Part shown: one piece after another, positions 1 to 8,773 of the stretch | How the letters are laid out: each line of letters begins with the position of its first letter | Position numbering within the stretch: the first letter of the stretch is position 1 | Assembly: GCF_004216475.1 (NCBI RefSeq) | Contig: NZ_CP022303.1 | Coordinates: 1-64,000, forward strand | Length of the DNA: 64,000 bases | Direction of reading: 5' to 3' | DNA from: Thalassococcus sp. S3 | GTDB taxonomy: Bacteria > Pseudomonadota > Alphaproteobacteria > Rhodobacterales > Rhodobacteraceae | Position numbers and translations under genes: made by a program | Notes under the pieces: generated by a model | Seen by the model: the letters and a program-made list of their open reading frames with translations, nothing else | Told to the model about the DNA's origin: nothing | Databases searched by the model: none

Positions 1-190
1 AGTGGATAACTCTGGGACTGATCGTCAGCGTCACAGCTTTCCACAGCAACAGACTTATCCCTATCCCAAGAGGATGAAACCACGGGAACACAAGCGACAA
101 CGCCCGACTTTGCAGGACTTGCAAAGCAGCGGCGTTTTCCTACAAATCATTCAGGTTCCGATACGCATCCCGTCCACTGGCTTATCCACA
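1..190. other. Origin-proximal DNA with DnaA-box-like sites (probable edge of oriC)
   Basis: This leading stretch has no convincing gene. A perfect DnaA box TTATCCACA lies at 182-190, running into the maf start codon. A one-mismatch inverse copy (AGTGGATAA) is at 1-9, and weaker copies are at 37-45 (CTTTCCACA) and 55-63 (TTATCCCTA). In Caulobacter and many other alphaproteobacteria the origin lies immediately upstream of the maf-aroE-coaE-dnaQ-secB series, which is exactly what follows here. I infer that this is the right-hand edge of the chromosomal origin; the rest would lie outside the window. Confidence 0.6.
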
Positions 191-789
191 TGTCGATCCA
201 AATCATCCTGGCCTCCGAGTCCGCTGTCCGGGCCCAGCTGCTTGAAAATGCGGCCATCTCCTTCACCCCTCAGAAACCACGTGTTGATGAAGAAAGTGTT
301 AAGGAAGCCCTTCTGGCGGAAGGCGCAAAGCCACGGGATATTGCGGACACGCTCGCCGAGCTAAAGGCCCGCAAGGTGAGCGAGAAGAACCCGGACGCTT
401 TGGTGATTGGTTGCGATCAGGTGCTCGCGTTCGAGGGGGGTATCCTGTCGAAACCTGTGTCGGAAGCCGAAGCTTTGGATCATCTGAAGATTCTGCGCGG
501 CAGGCAGCATAGTCTTCTGTCCGCTGCCGTGATCTATGAGGCGGGCAAGCCCGTATGGCGGCATGTGGGACAGGTCCATCTGTCTATGCGGGATGCCAGT
601 GATACGTATCTGAAGGATTATGTGATACGGAACTGGCAAAGCATTCGCTTTTCAGTCGGCGGTTACAAGCTTGAGGAAGAGGGCGTGCGACTTTTCACCC
701 GCGTGAACGGGGACTATTTCACCGTTCTGGGCCTGCCGCTTTTGGAACTGATCGCCTATCTGACCTTGCGAGGTATTTTGCCGAAATGA
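190..789 (+). CDS. maf: Maf-family nucleoside triphosphate pyrophosphatase
   Basis: The 199-residue protein belongs to the Maf/YhdE/YceF family, cytosolic pyrophosphatases that hydrolyse non-canonical or modified nucleoside triphosphates. The N-terminal substrate loop LASESAVRAQLL (about residues 7-18) matches the family LAS-S-PRR pattern, though with AV in place of the usual PR. A CDQ motif at about 75-77 supplies the acidic metal/catalytic residue. No strong Shine-Dalgarno precedes the ATG, which overlaps a DnaA box. It is the first gene of maf-aroE-coaE-dnaQ, joined to aroE by a 4-base overlap. The exact nucleotide specificity cannot be read from the sequence. Confidence 0.93.
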   Translation: MSIQIILASESAVRAQLLENAAISFTPQKPRVDEESVKEALLAEGAKPRDIADTLAELKARKVSEKNPDALVIGCDQVLAFEGGILSKPVSEAEALDHLKILRGRQHSLLSAAVIYEAGKPVWRHVGQVHLSMRDASDTYLKDYVIRNWQSIRFSVGGYKLEEEGVRLFTRVNGDYFTVLGLPLLELIAYLTLRGILPK

Positions 790-1619
790 CCGAAAACAAG
801 ATCCCACTCGCTGGCGTGATCGGCTCTCCTATCGGGCATTCGAAGTCGCCCAAGCTGCATGGTTATTGGCTTAAGGCCCATGGGTTGCGCGGGCATTACA
901 TTCCCATGGATGTCGCGCGGGAGGATCTTCAACAGGTCATTCGCATGCTCCCGCGGATGGGCTTTGTGGGGGTGAACATCACGATACCGCACAAAGAGAC
1001 GATCCTTGCGGTGGCCGATATGATCACGGACCGGGCCACGCTGATCGGCGCTGCGAATACGCTCATTTTCCGGCGTGACGGTCAGATCATGGCCGATAAC
1101 ACGGATGGGTACGGGTTTATCGAGAACATCAAACAGGGTGCGCCGAACTGGACACCCAAATCCGGGCCAGCGGTTGTTTTCGGCGCGGGCGGTGCCGCGC
1201 GGGCTGTTGTCGCGGCTCTGGCGGATGCAGGTGTGAGCGAGGTGCTTTTGACCAACCGCACACGCGTGCGCGCCGAGAAGTTGAAAGCCGACTTTGGGCA
1301 GCGTATCCGCGTTGTCGATTGGGTTCAGGCGGGCAATGTGCTGGAGGAGGCAGCGCTTGTCATCAACACAACATCACTGGGCATGGAGGGTCAGCCGGAT
1401 CTGCGGGTCCCGCTTGACGGGCTGCAAAAGGACGCCGTTGTCACCGATCTGGTCTATGCCCCGCTCAAGACAACGCTGCTGAAGTCGGCGGAGGAGGCCG
1501 GATGCGTCACGGTCGACGGTCTGGGCATGTTGTTGCACCAGGCTGTTCCGGGCTTTGAACGGTGGTTCGGCGAGCGCCCGGTGGTGGACGATGCTGCCCG
1601 CGCAGCGATCCTCTCATAA
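786..1619 (+). CDS. aroE: Shikimate dehydrogenase (NADP+)
   Basis: AroE reduces 3-dehydroshikimate to shikimate in the cytosolic chorismate pathway. The 277-residue protein has the substrate-binding GSPIGHSKSPKLH motif (13-25), the catalytic lysine in NITIPHK (K70), the catalytic aspartate in NTDGYG (D107) and the nucleotide-binding GAGGAARA loop (about 133-140). Length is typical. The ATG overlaps the maf stop by four bases and the stop overlaps the coaE start by one, so translation is probably coupled. Confidence 0.97.
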   Translation: MTENKIPLAGVIGSPIGHSKSPKLHGYWLKAHGLRGHYIPMDVAREDLQQVIRMLPRMGFVGVNITIPHKETILAVADMITDRATLIGAANTLIFRRDGQIMADNTDGYGFIENIKQGAPNWTPKSGPAVVFGAGGAARAVVAALADAGVSEVLLTNRTRVRAEKLKADFGQRIRVVDWVQAGNVLEEAALVINTTSLGMEGQPDLRVPLDGLQKDAVVTDLVYAPLKTTLLKSAEEAGCVTVDGLGMLLHQAVPGFERWFGERPVVDDAARAAILS

Positions 1620-2209
1620 TGTTCAAGTTGGGGCTGACCGGGTCCATTGGAATGGGCAAAAGCACGACAGCGCGTCTGTTCAAGGAAGAGGGATGCGATA
1701 TTTGGGATGCCGACGCCGCAGTTCATCGCCTTTATGCGAAAGGCGGCCGCGCCGTGGCGGCGATGAGCGCGGCCTTTCCCGAAGCCGTCGTGGAGGGCTC
1801 GGTGTCGCGCGAACGGCTCAAGACCCTTCTATCGCGCGATCCGGCAGCTCTGACGCGCATCGAAAAGATCGTTCATCCCCTGGTCGCAGAAGATCGCGCA
1901 GAATTCTTGGCACAAAGCGTTGCTGATATCGTAGTGTTCGACATACCGCTTTTGTTCGAAAAGGGTGGTGAAAAGCATCTCGATGCCGTGGCATGTGTTT
2001 CGGTTGGGCCGGAAATACAGCGCAAGAGGGTGTTGGAGCGTGGTACGATGACCGAGGATCAGTTTCGGCATATATTGTCCAAGCAGATGCCGGACGCTGA
2101 AAAACGGGCGAAGGCCGATTTCGTGATCATAACCGACACGCTGGAACATGCCCGCGCGCAGGTGCACACCATCGTAGAACAGATCAAGGATAGAGAGACA
2201 CATGCGTGA
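1619..2209 (+). CDS. coaE: Dephospho-CoA kinase
   Basis: CoaE phosphorylates the ribose 3'-hydroxyl of dephospho-CoA, the last step of coenzyme A synthesis. The 196-residue protein opens with MFKLGLTGSIGMGKSTTARLF, giving the Walker A loop at residues 8-16, followed by the family's DAD motif (IWDADAAVHRLY) and VFDIPLLFEKG. I chose the ATG at 1619, sharing one base with the aroE stop, because the P-loop then lies at the normal distance from the N-terminus. A longer in-frame extension inside aroE has no support. Confidence 0.95.
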   Translation: MFKLGLTGSIGMGKSTTARLFKEEGCDIWDADAAVHRLYAKGGRAVAAMSAAFPEAVVEGSVSRERLKTLLSRDPAALTRIEKIVHPLVAEDRAEFLAQSVADIVVFDIPLLFEKGGEKHLDAVACVSVGPEIQRKRVLERGTMTEDQFRHILSKQMPDAEKRAKADFVIITDTLEHARAQVHTIVEQIKDRETHA

Positions 2210-2891
2210 AATCGTGCTCGATACCGAAACCACGGGTTTCGAACCGGAAAGCGGCGACCGCATTGTCGAGATCGGCGCCGTCGAGCTTTATAACCATGTG
2301 GCAACCGGGCGCACTTACCATCAATACATCAATCCCGAACGCACCATGCCGCAAGAAGCGTTCGAAGTGCACGGCCTCGGCGATGATTTCCTGAGGGACA
2401 AACCGAAGTTCGCCGAAATCGGCCAGGGCTTTCTGGATTTCGTGGGAAACGCCAAGCTTGTCATCCACAATGCGGCGTTCGATATGAAATTTCTGAACGC
2501 GGAACTCAAATGGATGGGTAAGCCGCTGCTGCCGTTCGATCAGGCGATCGACACGCTTGCAATCGCCCGTAAGAAATTTCCGGGTTCACCGGCGTCTCTG
2601 GATGCGCTTTGCCGGCGCTTCGGCATTGATAACTCGGCACGGACGCTTCACGGAGCCCTTTTGGATTCCGAGATCCTGGCAGAGGTGTATCTTGAGCTGA
2701 TCGGCGGGCGCCAACCGGATTTCGGCTTGGCCCATGGACATATGTCCGGCTCGTCCGATCAGGCCGGCGAAGGTTGGCGGCCATCACCGCGCGCCACCCC
2801 GCTTCCTTCGCGTGTCACACGTGAAGAAGCAGATGCACATGCCAATTTTGTGAAAGGTCTTGGTGATCAGGCGCTCTGGAAAAGCGCCTGA
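2202..2891 (+). CDS. dnaQ: DNA polymerase III epsilon subunit (proofreading 3'-5' exonuclease)
   Basis: This is the replicative proofreading subunit, a DEDDh exonuclease. Visible motifs are Exo I DTETTG (D7, E9), Exo II around LVIHNAAFDMKFLN, and Exo III HGALLDSEILAEVYLEL with the His and Asp of the DEDDh type. The C-terminal part after about residue 185 is the flexible segment that usually contacts the alpha subunit. The 229-residue length is normal for alphaproteobacteria. The start overlaps coaE by eight bases, and the gene converges on secB with only 11 bases between stops. Confidence 0.95.
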   Translation: MREIVLDTETTGFEPESGDRIVEIGAVELYNHVATGRTYHQYINPERTMPQEAFEVHGLGDDFLRDKPKFAEIGQGFLDFVGNAKLVIHNAAFDMKFLNAELKWMGKPLLPFDQAIDTLAIARKKFPGSPASLDALCRRFGIDNSARTLHGALLDSEILAEVYLELIGGRQPDFGLAHGHMSGSSDQAGEGWRPSPRATPLPSRVTREEADAHANFVKGLGDQALWKSA

Positions 2892-2902
2892 TCCTGGAAA
2901 AG

Positions 2903-3415
2903 CTAGGCGTCGCCTTTTGCCGGCGCTTCGGCGCCTTGGGCCGCCTGGCGGCGTGCGAGTTCAGACCGGTAGATCTGCAGAAAGTCGATGTTTTCCAGGT
3001 TGAGCGGCGGGTACCCACCGTCGCGCGTGACATCGCTGACAATGCGGCGCAGGAAGGGAAACATCATGCGCGGGCATTCGATCAACAAAAACGGATGCAA
3101 CTGGTCGTCCGACACTCCGGTGATCATGAAGATGCCGGCATAATCCAATTCCAGAAGGAAAAGCTGCTCTCCCCCGTCTTTCGCTTTCGAGCTGATCGTC
3201 AGTTTGGTGGCAACCTCGTACTGGTTTTCCGCGGGCCGCTTTTTGGCGTCCAGATTGACCTGAACGTTCACGTCGGGTTGCACCTCGCCCGAGATGCCCT
3301 TTTGCGCCATGACGTTCTCAAAGGACAAATCGCGCACGAACTGACCCAAAATCTTCATTTGAAGCTGCGGGTTCTTCGCGGCTTCGCCCGCGCCAGCCGC
3401 GCCGTTCTCTGACAT
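2903..3415 (-). CDS. secB: Protein-export chaperone SecB
   Basis: SecB is a cytosolic tetrameric chaperone that holds preproteins unfolded and passes them to SecA. The roughly 170-residue protein has the SecB pattern QFVRDLSFENVMAQKG, the VQVNLDAKK strand, FLLELDYAGIFMITG and the conserved LLIECPRMMFPFLRRIVSDVTRDGGYPPL segment. The internal ATG at 3415 (MSENGAAG) is preferred to the one 15 bases upstream because a GGAG lies nine bases before it. Linkage to dnaQ is the usual alphaproteobacterial arrangement. Confidence 0.95.
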   Translation of the reverse strand: MSENGAAGAGEAAKNPQLQMKILGQFVRDLSFENVMAQKGISGEVQPDVNVQVNLDAKKRPAENQYEVATKLTISSKAKDGGEQLFLLELDYAGIFMITGVSDDQLHPFLLIECPRMMFPFLRRIVSDVTRDGGYPPLNLENIDFLQIYRSELARRQAAQGAEAPAKGDA

Positions 3416-3473
3416 AACAATAAACTCCATGAATTCTGCGTTTGGCGATGCTTAGCAGGTCATTCTGCCTGCC

Positions 3474-3968
3474 TCAATGCTCCTGAGGACCGCCCTTTGT
3501 CCAGCCAGATGGCCGATCGCTCTTGGGTCTTTCGGCATCGACCTCTTCGAAACTGCCGTCGATGACGTCGTCACGGGCCGGTCTGGCGCGGGGGTGACCA
3601 GGGCCCATTTCAAAGCGTTGCACCGAAATGCGGGCACGCAAGTAATTGTATACGATCTCCCGAACCGGGGGCATCAACAAAGCAAACCCGACGGCATCCG
3701 TGAAAAACCCCGGCGTGAGCAAAAGTGCGCCCGCGATCAGGATCATCGCCCCGTCCGCAAGCGGCCTTGTCGGATCCTGCAGATGAGAGAATGAACGGCG
3801 CAAATTCTGCAATGCCATCAATCCCTGACTGCGGACCAGCCAGGTGCCCAGCATGGCGGTCAGGATCACGATTCCGAGCGTCGGCCAAAGGCCAATTGCA
3901 CCGCCAACCTGAATGAACAGAGCGATCTCGATCAGTGGAACGGCCAGAAAGGCCAAGAACAGGTACAT
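3474..3968 (-). CDS. fxsA: FxsA family membrane protein
   Basis: A 164-residue inner-membrane protein of the FxsA family. In E. coli FxsA overexpression relieves F-plasmid exclusion of phage T7, but its cellular role is not established. The N-terminal hydrophobic segments (about 1-20 and 25-47), the family motif GTWLVRSQGLMAL, and a further hydrophobic stretch ILIAGALLLTPGFFTDAVGF (about 76-96) ending in LMPPVRE are all present. The charged C-terminal tail is cytoplasmic. It is divergent from the Tim44-like gene across about 107 bases, an arrangement common in Rhodobacterales. Confidence 0.88.
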   Translation of the reverse strand: MYLFLAFLAVPLIEIALFIQVGGAIGLWPTLGIVILTAMLGTWLVRSQGLMALQNLRRSFSHLQDPTRPLADGAMILIAGALLLTPGFFTDAVGFALLMPPVREIVYNYLRARISVQRFEMGPGHPRARPARDDVIDGSFEEVDAERPKSDRPSGWTKGGPQEH

Positions 3969-4075
3969 AAACGCGCAACCTTCTTTCCTGCGGGGCGGTG
4001 GACTTGCCCAAACCTGTCCCCTACATAAGAAACTCAGACACTTGATACAAAGCCCATCGCCTGAACGAGGTTTAT

Positions 4076-4732
4076 ATGAATTCGCCCCTGATCCAGCTTC
4101 TTGTGCTGGCCGGTATCGCTGTTTTTCTGATCCTTCGTCTCAGAAGCGTGCTTGGGACACGCGAAGGGTTTGAAAAACCACCACTTCCGAACCCCAACTC
4201 GAAACCGTCACGCCCGGATTTCGAGGTGATCGAGGGTGGCCCGGACCGCGATATCACCGACTACGTGCCTGAAAACAGCGAGGCCGCCGAAGCGCTTGCC
4301 GCAATGAAACGGATCGAGCCCAGCTTTGGCGTAAGCGATTTCGTGCAGGGATCCCGTGGCGCGTATGAAATGATCGTGATGGGCTTTGAACGGGGTGAGT
4401 TGAACGATATTCAGCCGTTTCTTGCCGAGGATGTCTTTGACACCTTCGTCGATGTGGTGGCCGCACGCGAAGATCAGGGTCTCACGATCGAGGCCGATTT
4501 CATCGGTGTCCGCGAAACCAGCGTGCAATCGGCCGAGTTCGATCCCGAGACCAGTCGCGCGGAGATCACCATGCGGTTCGTGGGTGAGCTGACATCTGTC
4601 GTTCGTGACCGAGGCGGCGATATCATCGAAGGCAGTGCCACCGAGATCAAACGGCAAAAGGACACGTGGACGTTCGCGCGGACGATGGGCACGGATGATC
4701 CCAACTGGTTGCTGGTCGCAACGGACGCATGA
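4076..4732 (+). CDS. Tim44/TimA domain membrane-anchored protein
   Basis: The 218-residue protein starts with one hydrophobic anchor (LIQLLVLAGIAVFLILRL, about 5-22). A linker and a C-terminal Tim44-like domain (about 85-215) follow, with the typical PSFGVSDFVQGSRGAYEMIVMGFERGELNDIQPFL segment. The domain is related to the membrane-bound part of mitochondrial import factor Tim44; the bacterial TimA homologue was studied in Caulobacter, and no firm role is known. Its stop overlaps the mltA start, as in many Rhodobacterales. Confidence 0.85.
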   Translation: MNSPLIQLLVLAGIAVFLILRLRSVLGTREGFEKPPLPNPNSKPSRPDFEVIEGGPDRDITDYVPENSEAAEALAAMKRIEPSFGVSDFVQGSRGAYEMIVMGFERGELNDIQPFLAEDVFDTFVDVVAAREDQGLTIEADFIGVRETSVQSAEFDPETSRAEITMRFVGELTSVVRDRGGDIIEGSATEIKRQKDTWTFARTMGTDDPNWLLVATDA

Positions 4733-5772
4733 TCCGGACCGTTTGGGCGGCGGTCGTTGCGTGCTCCGTGATGGTTGGCGCAGTATCCGGGGCCGAGACG
4801 ACCTACAAGGTCCTGTCCTTTGATGAGCTCGATGGCTGGTCGGACGACGATCACAACGCCGCGCTTGATACCTTTCTGAACACCTGCACCGACATGGATG
4901 ATCCGGACTGGTCCAGTCTTTGCGCGGTGGCCCAGAACCAGAGACCGGAAAACGGTCGGGCTTTCTTTGAGCTCTTTTTCAAGCCGGTTCTGATCGAAGA
5001 CGGGAAAGACGCGCTTTTTACCGGGTATTTCGAACCGGAGCTTGATGGCTCACGCTACCCCACCCCCCGATTTCGCTATCCGCTTTACAAGATGCCGTCC
5101 GAAGCGCGGGAGGCATCGCCCTGGTTAAGCAGGCGGCAGATCCTCACCAGCGGGATCATGGACAATCGCGGTCTTGAAATTGCCTGGGTAGACGATCCGG
5201 TCGAACTGTTCTTCCTCCAGATCCAGGGGTCGGGCCGTATTCGCCTGCAAAATGGATCTTATCTGCGCGTCGGGTATGGGGGCGCCAACGGTCATCCCTA
5301 TCGTTCCGTGGGGGTAGAGCTGGTCCGGCGCGGTGTTTACCAAGCCCATCAGGTCAGCGCTCAGGTGATCCGCAACTGGGTGCGCCGCAACCCCCTCGCG
5401 GGGGAGGAGCTGCTGTTTCACAACCCATCTTATGTCTTTTTTCGCGAGGTCAGTCGCGTGCCGGCGGATAAAGGCCCGTTGGGTGCCATGAACCGGTCCG
5501 TGACCACGCTGCGCAGTATCGCGGTAGATCCGGCTTTCGTGAAACTCGGTGCCCCCGTCTGGGTGGAAAAGGACGGCGCAAATCCCATGCGCCGCCTGAT
5601 GATTGCGCAGGACACCGGATCGGCGATTAAGGGCGCGCAACGCGCTGATATCTTCTTTGGGACGGGGGATGCGGCTGGTCAGGCGGCTGGAAAGCTTCGC
5701 GATCCCGGTCGCATGCTGGTGCTTCTTCCGATCCAGCGTGCCTACGCGCTTCTTCCGGAAACGGCTCTATGA
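4729..5772 (+). CDS. mltA: Membrane-bound lytic murein transglycosylase A
   Basis: MltA cleaves the MurNAc-GlcNAc bond of peptidoglycan, leaving a 1,6-anhydro end. The 347-residue protein has a signal peptide (about 1-21, ending AVSGA). I see no lipobox Cys, so it may be periplasmic rather than lipid-anchored. Central family motifs are FTGYFEPELDGS, the IQGSGRIRLQNG loop, and a C-terminal 3D domain with AQDTGSAIKG and ADIFFGTGDAAG carrying the catalytic Asp. It overlaps the Tim44-like gene upstream and the smr gene downstream by four bases each. Confidence 0.94.
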   Translation: MIRTVWAAVVACSVMVGAVSGAETTYKVLSFDELDGWSDDDHNAALDTFLNTCTDMDDPDWSSLCAVAQNQRPENGRAFFELFFKPVLIEDGKDALFTGYFEPELDGSRYPTPRFRYPLYKMPSEAREASPWLSRRQILTSGIMDNRGLEIAWVDDPVELFFLQIQGSGRIRLQNGSYLRVGYGGANGHPYRSVGVELVRRGVYQAHQVSAQVIRNWVRRNPLAGEELLFHNPSYVFFREVSRVPADKGPLGAMNRSVTTLRSIAVDPAFVKLGAPVWVEKDGANPMRRLMIAQDTGSAIKGAQRADIFFGTGDAAGQAAGKLRDPGRMLVLLPIQRAYALLPETAL

Positions 5773-6350
5773 CAAGACGGCGGCTCACGCCGGATGAAGT
5801 GGCGTTGTGGCAAAAGGTGACGGAGACGACAGATCGCTTGCATCCGCAACGCGATCCGCAGCCTAAGCCGCGGCCAAAACCCAAGCCGCAAAAGACGCCC
5901 ACCGTCGGTTTGGACCCCTTTGAGCTGGGTCAGACCTCAAAGCCGGTAAAGCGCCTTCATCAACTCCAACCGCCTTTGGCCGAGCGGATCTCGAATGCGC
6001 CCCTGCGTATGGATCAAAAGGCGTTCGGCAAAATGAAGCGCGGAAAACTGGTACCGGAGGGTCGTATCGATCTTCACGGAATGACACTGGATCGGGCGCA
6101 TCCTGCTTTGATCCGGTTCATTCTGGCATCCCAGGCCTCTGGCAAACGTCTGGTGCTGGTGATTACGGGGAAAGGGCGAAAGGGTGCAGATGATGGGCCG
6201 ATCCCGACGCCCCGGGGCATTTTAAAAAACCAGGTTCCGCAATGGCTTACCATGCCGCCGCTTGCGCATGCCGTCCTTCAAGTCAGCGAAGCGCATATCA
6301 GTCACGGCGGGGCTGGTGCTTACTATGTTTACCTCAAGCGACCACGTTAG
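5769..6350 (+). CDS. Smr domain protein
   Basis: The 193-residue protein has a Lys/Pro-rich N-terminal region (PKPRPKPKPQK, about 32-42) and a C-terminal Smr domain from about residue 95. The DLHG motif is at 101-104, with LVLVITGKGRKG and HGGAGAYYVYLKR beyond it. Smr domains are found in MutS2 and in small stand-alone nucleases. Nuclease activity here is inferred from the family, and the substrate is unknown. It overlaps mltA by four bases, and its stop overlaps the stop of the convergent MFS gene. Confidence 0.88.
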   Translation: MTRRRLTPDEVALWQKVTETTDRLHPQRDPQPKPRPKPKPQKTPTVGLDPFELGQTSKPVKRLHQLQPPLAERISNAPLRMDQKAFGKMKRGKLVPEGRIDLHGMTLDRAHPALIRFILASQASGKRLVLVITGKGRKGADDGPIPTPRGILKNQVPQWLTMPPLAHAVLQVSEAHISHGGAGAYYVYLKRPR

Positions 6351-7564
6351 ACCCTTGCGGGGATGCTGGTACGGGCAATCCCGAGGGTCGCCATCATGCA
6401 GACAAACAGGAAGTAAGCCGCGATCCCGAAGAATTGTGTTTCGAGCGGAATTCCGAAATCAATCAGAAGGCCGGTGATGCCCGGCCCGATGGCCGACCCG
6501 AATACCATCACGGCTGCTGCCATGGCCTTGATCGATCCGATATGTGCCGTTCCGTAGAATTCGGCCCAGAATGCCGCGGGCAGCGTTCCATTGGCGCCGG
6601 TGGTCAGGGCAAGGCAGACGAACCCGGCGACCAGCCCCCAGATGGTTCCGGCAACAGCGAAGATCGCAAAGCTGAACACCATGGGCAATTGGTAGATTGG
6701 CATCATTCGTGCCGTTCCGAACCGGTCAATCGCCCAACCGGACGCGATCATGGTAAGCACCGCAATCGATGTGTAGATGGGAAACAAAGCTACAAATGCC
6801 GCGTGAGAGATGCCTTTGACCTCGGCCAGATGGACCTGGTGGAAGAAAAACGCGGTGTTGAAGGCAGCCGGCCCCAAAAGTGCCGGCACCATGAACCAGA
6901 AAAGCGGATGCCGGACTGCCTCAAGACGTGTCCAATGGCGATCTTCCATGCCCAAAGCGTCGTCTTTCGTCGAGATACTTTGGGGGGTTCGCTCCTCTGT
7001 CAGCAGTTTGAGCAGGACGGGGATCCCGGAAAGAACCGCCAGGGCTGCGAGACCCCAAAGAAGGCGCCAGTCCAGAAAGCTCATCAAAGTGACGAAAAGA
7101 AGCGGAAGGGCTGCTTCGCCCACCGCGAACCCGAGGGACGCGACAGACAGGGCCCTGCCCCTGATCTTCGAGAACCAGCGCGCCATGGCCACCATCGCAA
7201 TCTGGCTTGTCATGCCTTGCCCGGTGAAACGGAGCATGAAAATGACCAGCGGCAACAACCAAACCACAGGGTTGAGCGCCATGAAGAGGCAGGCCGCCGC
7301 AAGACCTGACAGGATCACGGGCCCAAGCACGCGCACCCGATATCTGTCGGTCAAGGTTCCCGCCCATACCATCGCGATGGCAGATGCGGTGGTGCCAAGC
7401 GTGTATATCCCGCCCCAAACCCCGTGGCTCAACCCAAAGGCAGAGCGGATGTCACCTGCGAAAATGGATATGAAGAAGGTTTGTCCGAAGCTGGACAAGA
7501 AGGTCAGAACGAACCCGGCCCCAAGCCAGGGAGCATTTTGAGCGATGAACCGGGCGGACCGCAT
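6347..7564 (-). CDS. MFS transporter, substrate unknown
   Basis: A 405-residue major facilitator with about twelve hydrophobic segments. The loop 2-3 signature AGTLTDRYRVR and its counterpart in the second half, SGWAIDRFGTARM, are both present, with a cytoplasmic central loop around residues 195-215 (LLTEERTPQSISTKDD). The sequence gives no direct clue to the substrate. It lies downstream of the lipoprotein hydrolase gene in the same direction (about 40 bases) and converges on smr. Confidence 0.85.
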   Translation of the reverse strand: MRSARFIAQNAPWLGAGFVLTFLSSFGQTFFISIFAGDIRSAFGLSHGVWGGIYTLGTTASAIAMVWAGTLTDRYRVRVLGPVILSGLAAACLFMALNPVVWLLPLVIFMLRFTGQGMTSQIAMVAMARWFSKIRGRALSVASLGFAVGEAALPLLFVTLMSFLDWRLLWGLAALAVLSGIPVLLKLLTEERTPQSISTKDDALGMEDRHWTRLEAVRHPLFWFMVPALLGPAAFNTAFFFHQVHLAEVKGISHAAFVALFPIYTSIAVLTMIASGWAIDRFGTARMMPIYQLPMVFSFAIFAVAGTIWGLVAGFVCLALTTGANGTLPAAFWAEFYGTAHIGSIKAMAAAVMVFGSAIGPGITGLLIDFGIPLETQFFGIAAYFLFVCMMATLGIARTSIPARV

Positions 7565-7605
7565 GGCGCAGCCTTGCCCAAACCGCGCCGGAAGAGCAAG
7601 CGCCG

Positions 7606-8712
7606 CTAACGGTCGAATTGTTCGACCACGACCTGCCCTGCCCGTCTGACAATGACACGCTGGGAATGGAGCACATTATACGTGCTTCCGCCTTCACGCC
7701 TGAGAAAGGTTTGATCCAAACGATCGGCCTGCCGAAAGAGCGCGATCAGAGTGGGCGATGCTGCGGGCACGAAATGGTTTCCGTTGCCATCCGAGAAGGC
7801 AGACACATCGACGACAGAAACCGGCAGATCCGCGATGGAGGACCCGTCTTCGATGTTACCAAGCCGTTCCGGTTCTCCGGTCAGTGTGGCCGAGAGACGC
7901 AAAAAGATATCCCGACGCGAGACGAAAATGACAAAGGGATCTGGTACGACGGGCATTCTTGCCAGCTGAGAGCGGAAGAGATCGATGCCGATATCGGGAG
8001 AAATCAGGATCACCCCGGACACGTGGCGACCCGTCCATCCCGGACGTTCGATTTCAAGCTGCCGCAGCGTCTCCATCGCCAGATAAGATCCCATCGAATG
8101 GGCCACGACCACGATGCGACTGGCGCCGGACCGGGTGATCGTTTCCAGCAACTGCTCCAGCCCGTCGCGCGCGAAAAGAGCGCTTTCATCGTCGTATTCA
8201 TATCCAAGCGGATGCGCGCGGCTGGGCCAGGCATAGACAACGGCCTGACCTGGAATATCCAGATCATGCCGGATCTGCGCCATCCGGAACATTGCATCGG
8301 TGTAGCTTGTGTTAAAGCCGTGCACGAACACGGTGACCTCTCGCTGATCCGCCGGCGCGTCCCGCAGGCGTTGACGCAGATCCGTCTGGAAACTGCTTTC
8401 GGCGGAGTAAACCGTTTTCTCCGTGAGCATGAAGTCGCGGCGTGGATCGGGTTGCGCACCGCCATTGCTGACGCTGCCCGGCTCTCGCAAAGGCGGGATC
8501 GCCACGGTCACACGGCCAAGCTCAAGCGCGCCGGAGCGTCCGAAGCCATATGTCCCATCGGGGCGTTTGAGGCGGGTCGTTCCGAAAAAGACGGTCTCGC
8601 GTGGGGGCTGTTCGGTGGTTGGTGCAAACGCGACAATGGGCGCAGCGAACCGGTCCGTCGACGAGCATCCCGCAAGCAGCAGGATACAGAACCACACAAA
8701 GACGGACCGCAT
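7606..8712 (-). CDS. Putative lipoprotein alpha/beta hydrolase (DUF900 type)
   Basis: The protein begins MRSVFVWFCILLLAGC, a lipoprotein signal with lipobox LAGC, which is why the ATG at 8712 is preferred to an in-frame ATG 28 codons upstream. The mature part is an alpha/beta hydrolase of the DUF900 family. VFVHGFNTSYTDAMFRMAQI carries the oxyanion region, VVAHSMGS the nucleophile Ser in a G/AxSxG-like elbow, and a late Asp and the GNHF His complete a plausible triad. About 368 residues. Substrate unknown; it probably acts at the periplasmic face of a membrane. Confidence 0.8.
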   Translation of the reverse strand: MRSVFVWFCILLLAGCSSTDRFAAPIVAFAPTTEQPPRETVFFGTTRLKRPDGTYGFGRSGALELGRVTVAIPPLREPGSVSNGGAQPDPRRDFMLTEKTVYSAESSFQTDLRQRLRDAPADQREVTVFVHGFNTSYTDAMFRMAQIRHDLDIPGQAVVYAWPSRAHPLGYEYDDESALFARDGLEQLLETITRSGASRIVVVAHSMGSYLAMETLRQLEIERPGWTGRHVSGVILISPDIGIDLFRSQLARMPVVPDPFVIFVSRRDIFLRLSATLTGEPERLGNIEDGSSIADLPVSVVDVSAFSDGNGNHFVPAASPTLIALFRQADRLDQTFLRREGGSTYNVLHSQRVIVRRAGQVVVEQFDR

Positions 8713-8773
8713 TGCACCAACCCCTGAACCAAATGGTTTAGTTGCACCTTGTAAGGCGTCAATCCGGTTGAGG

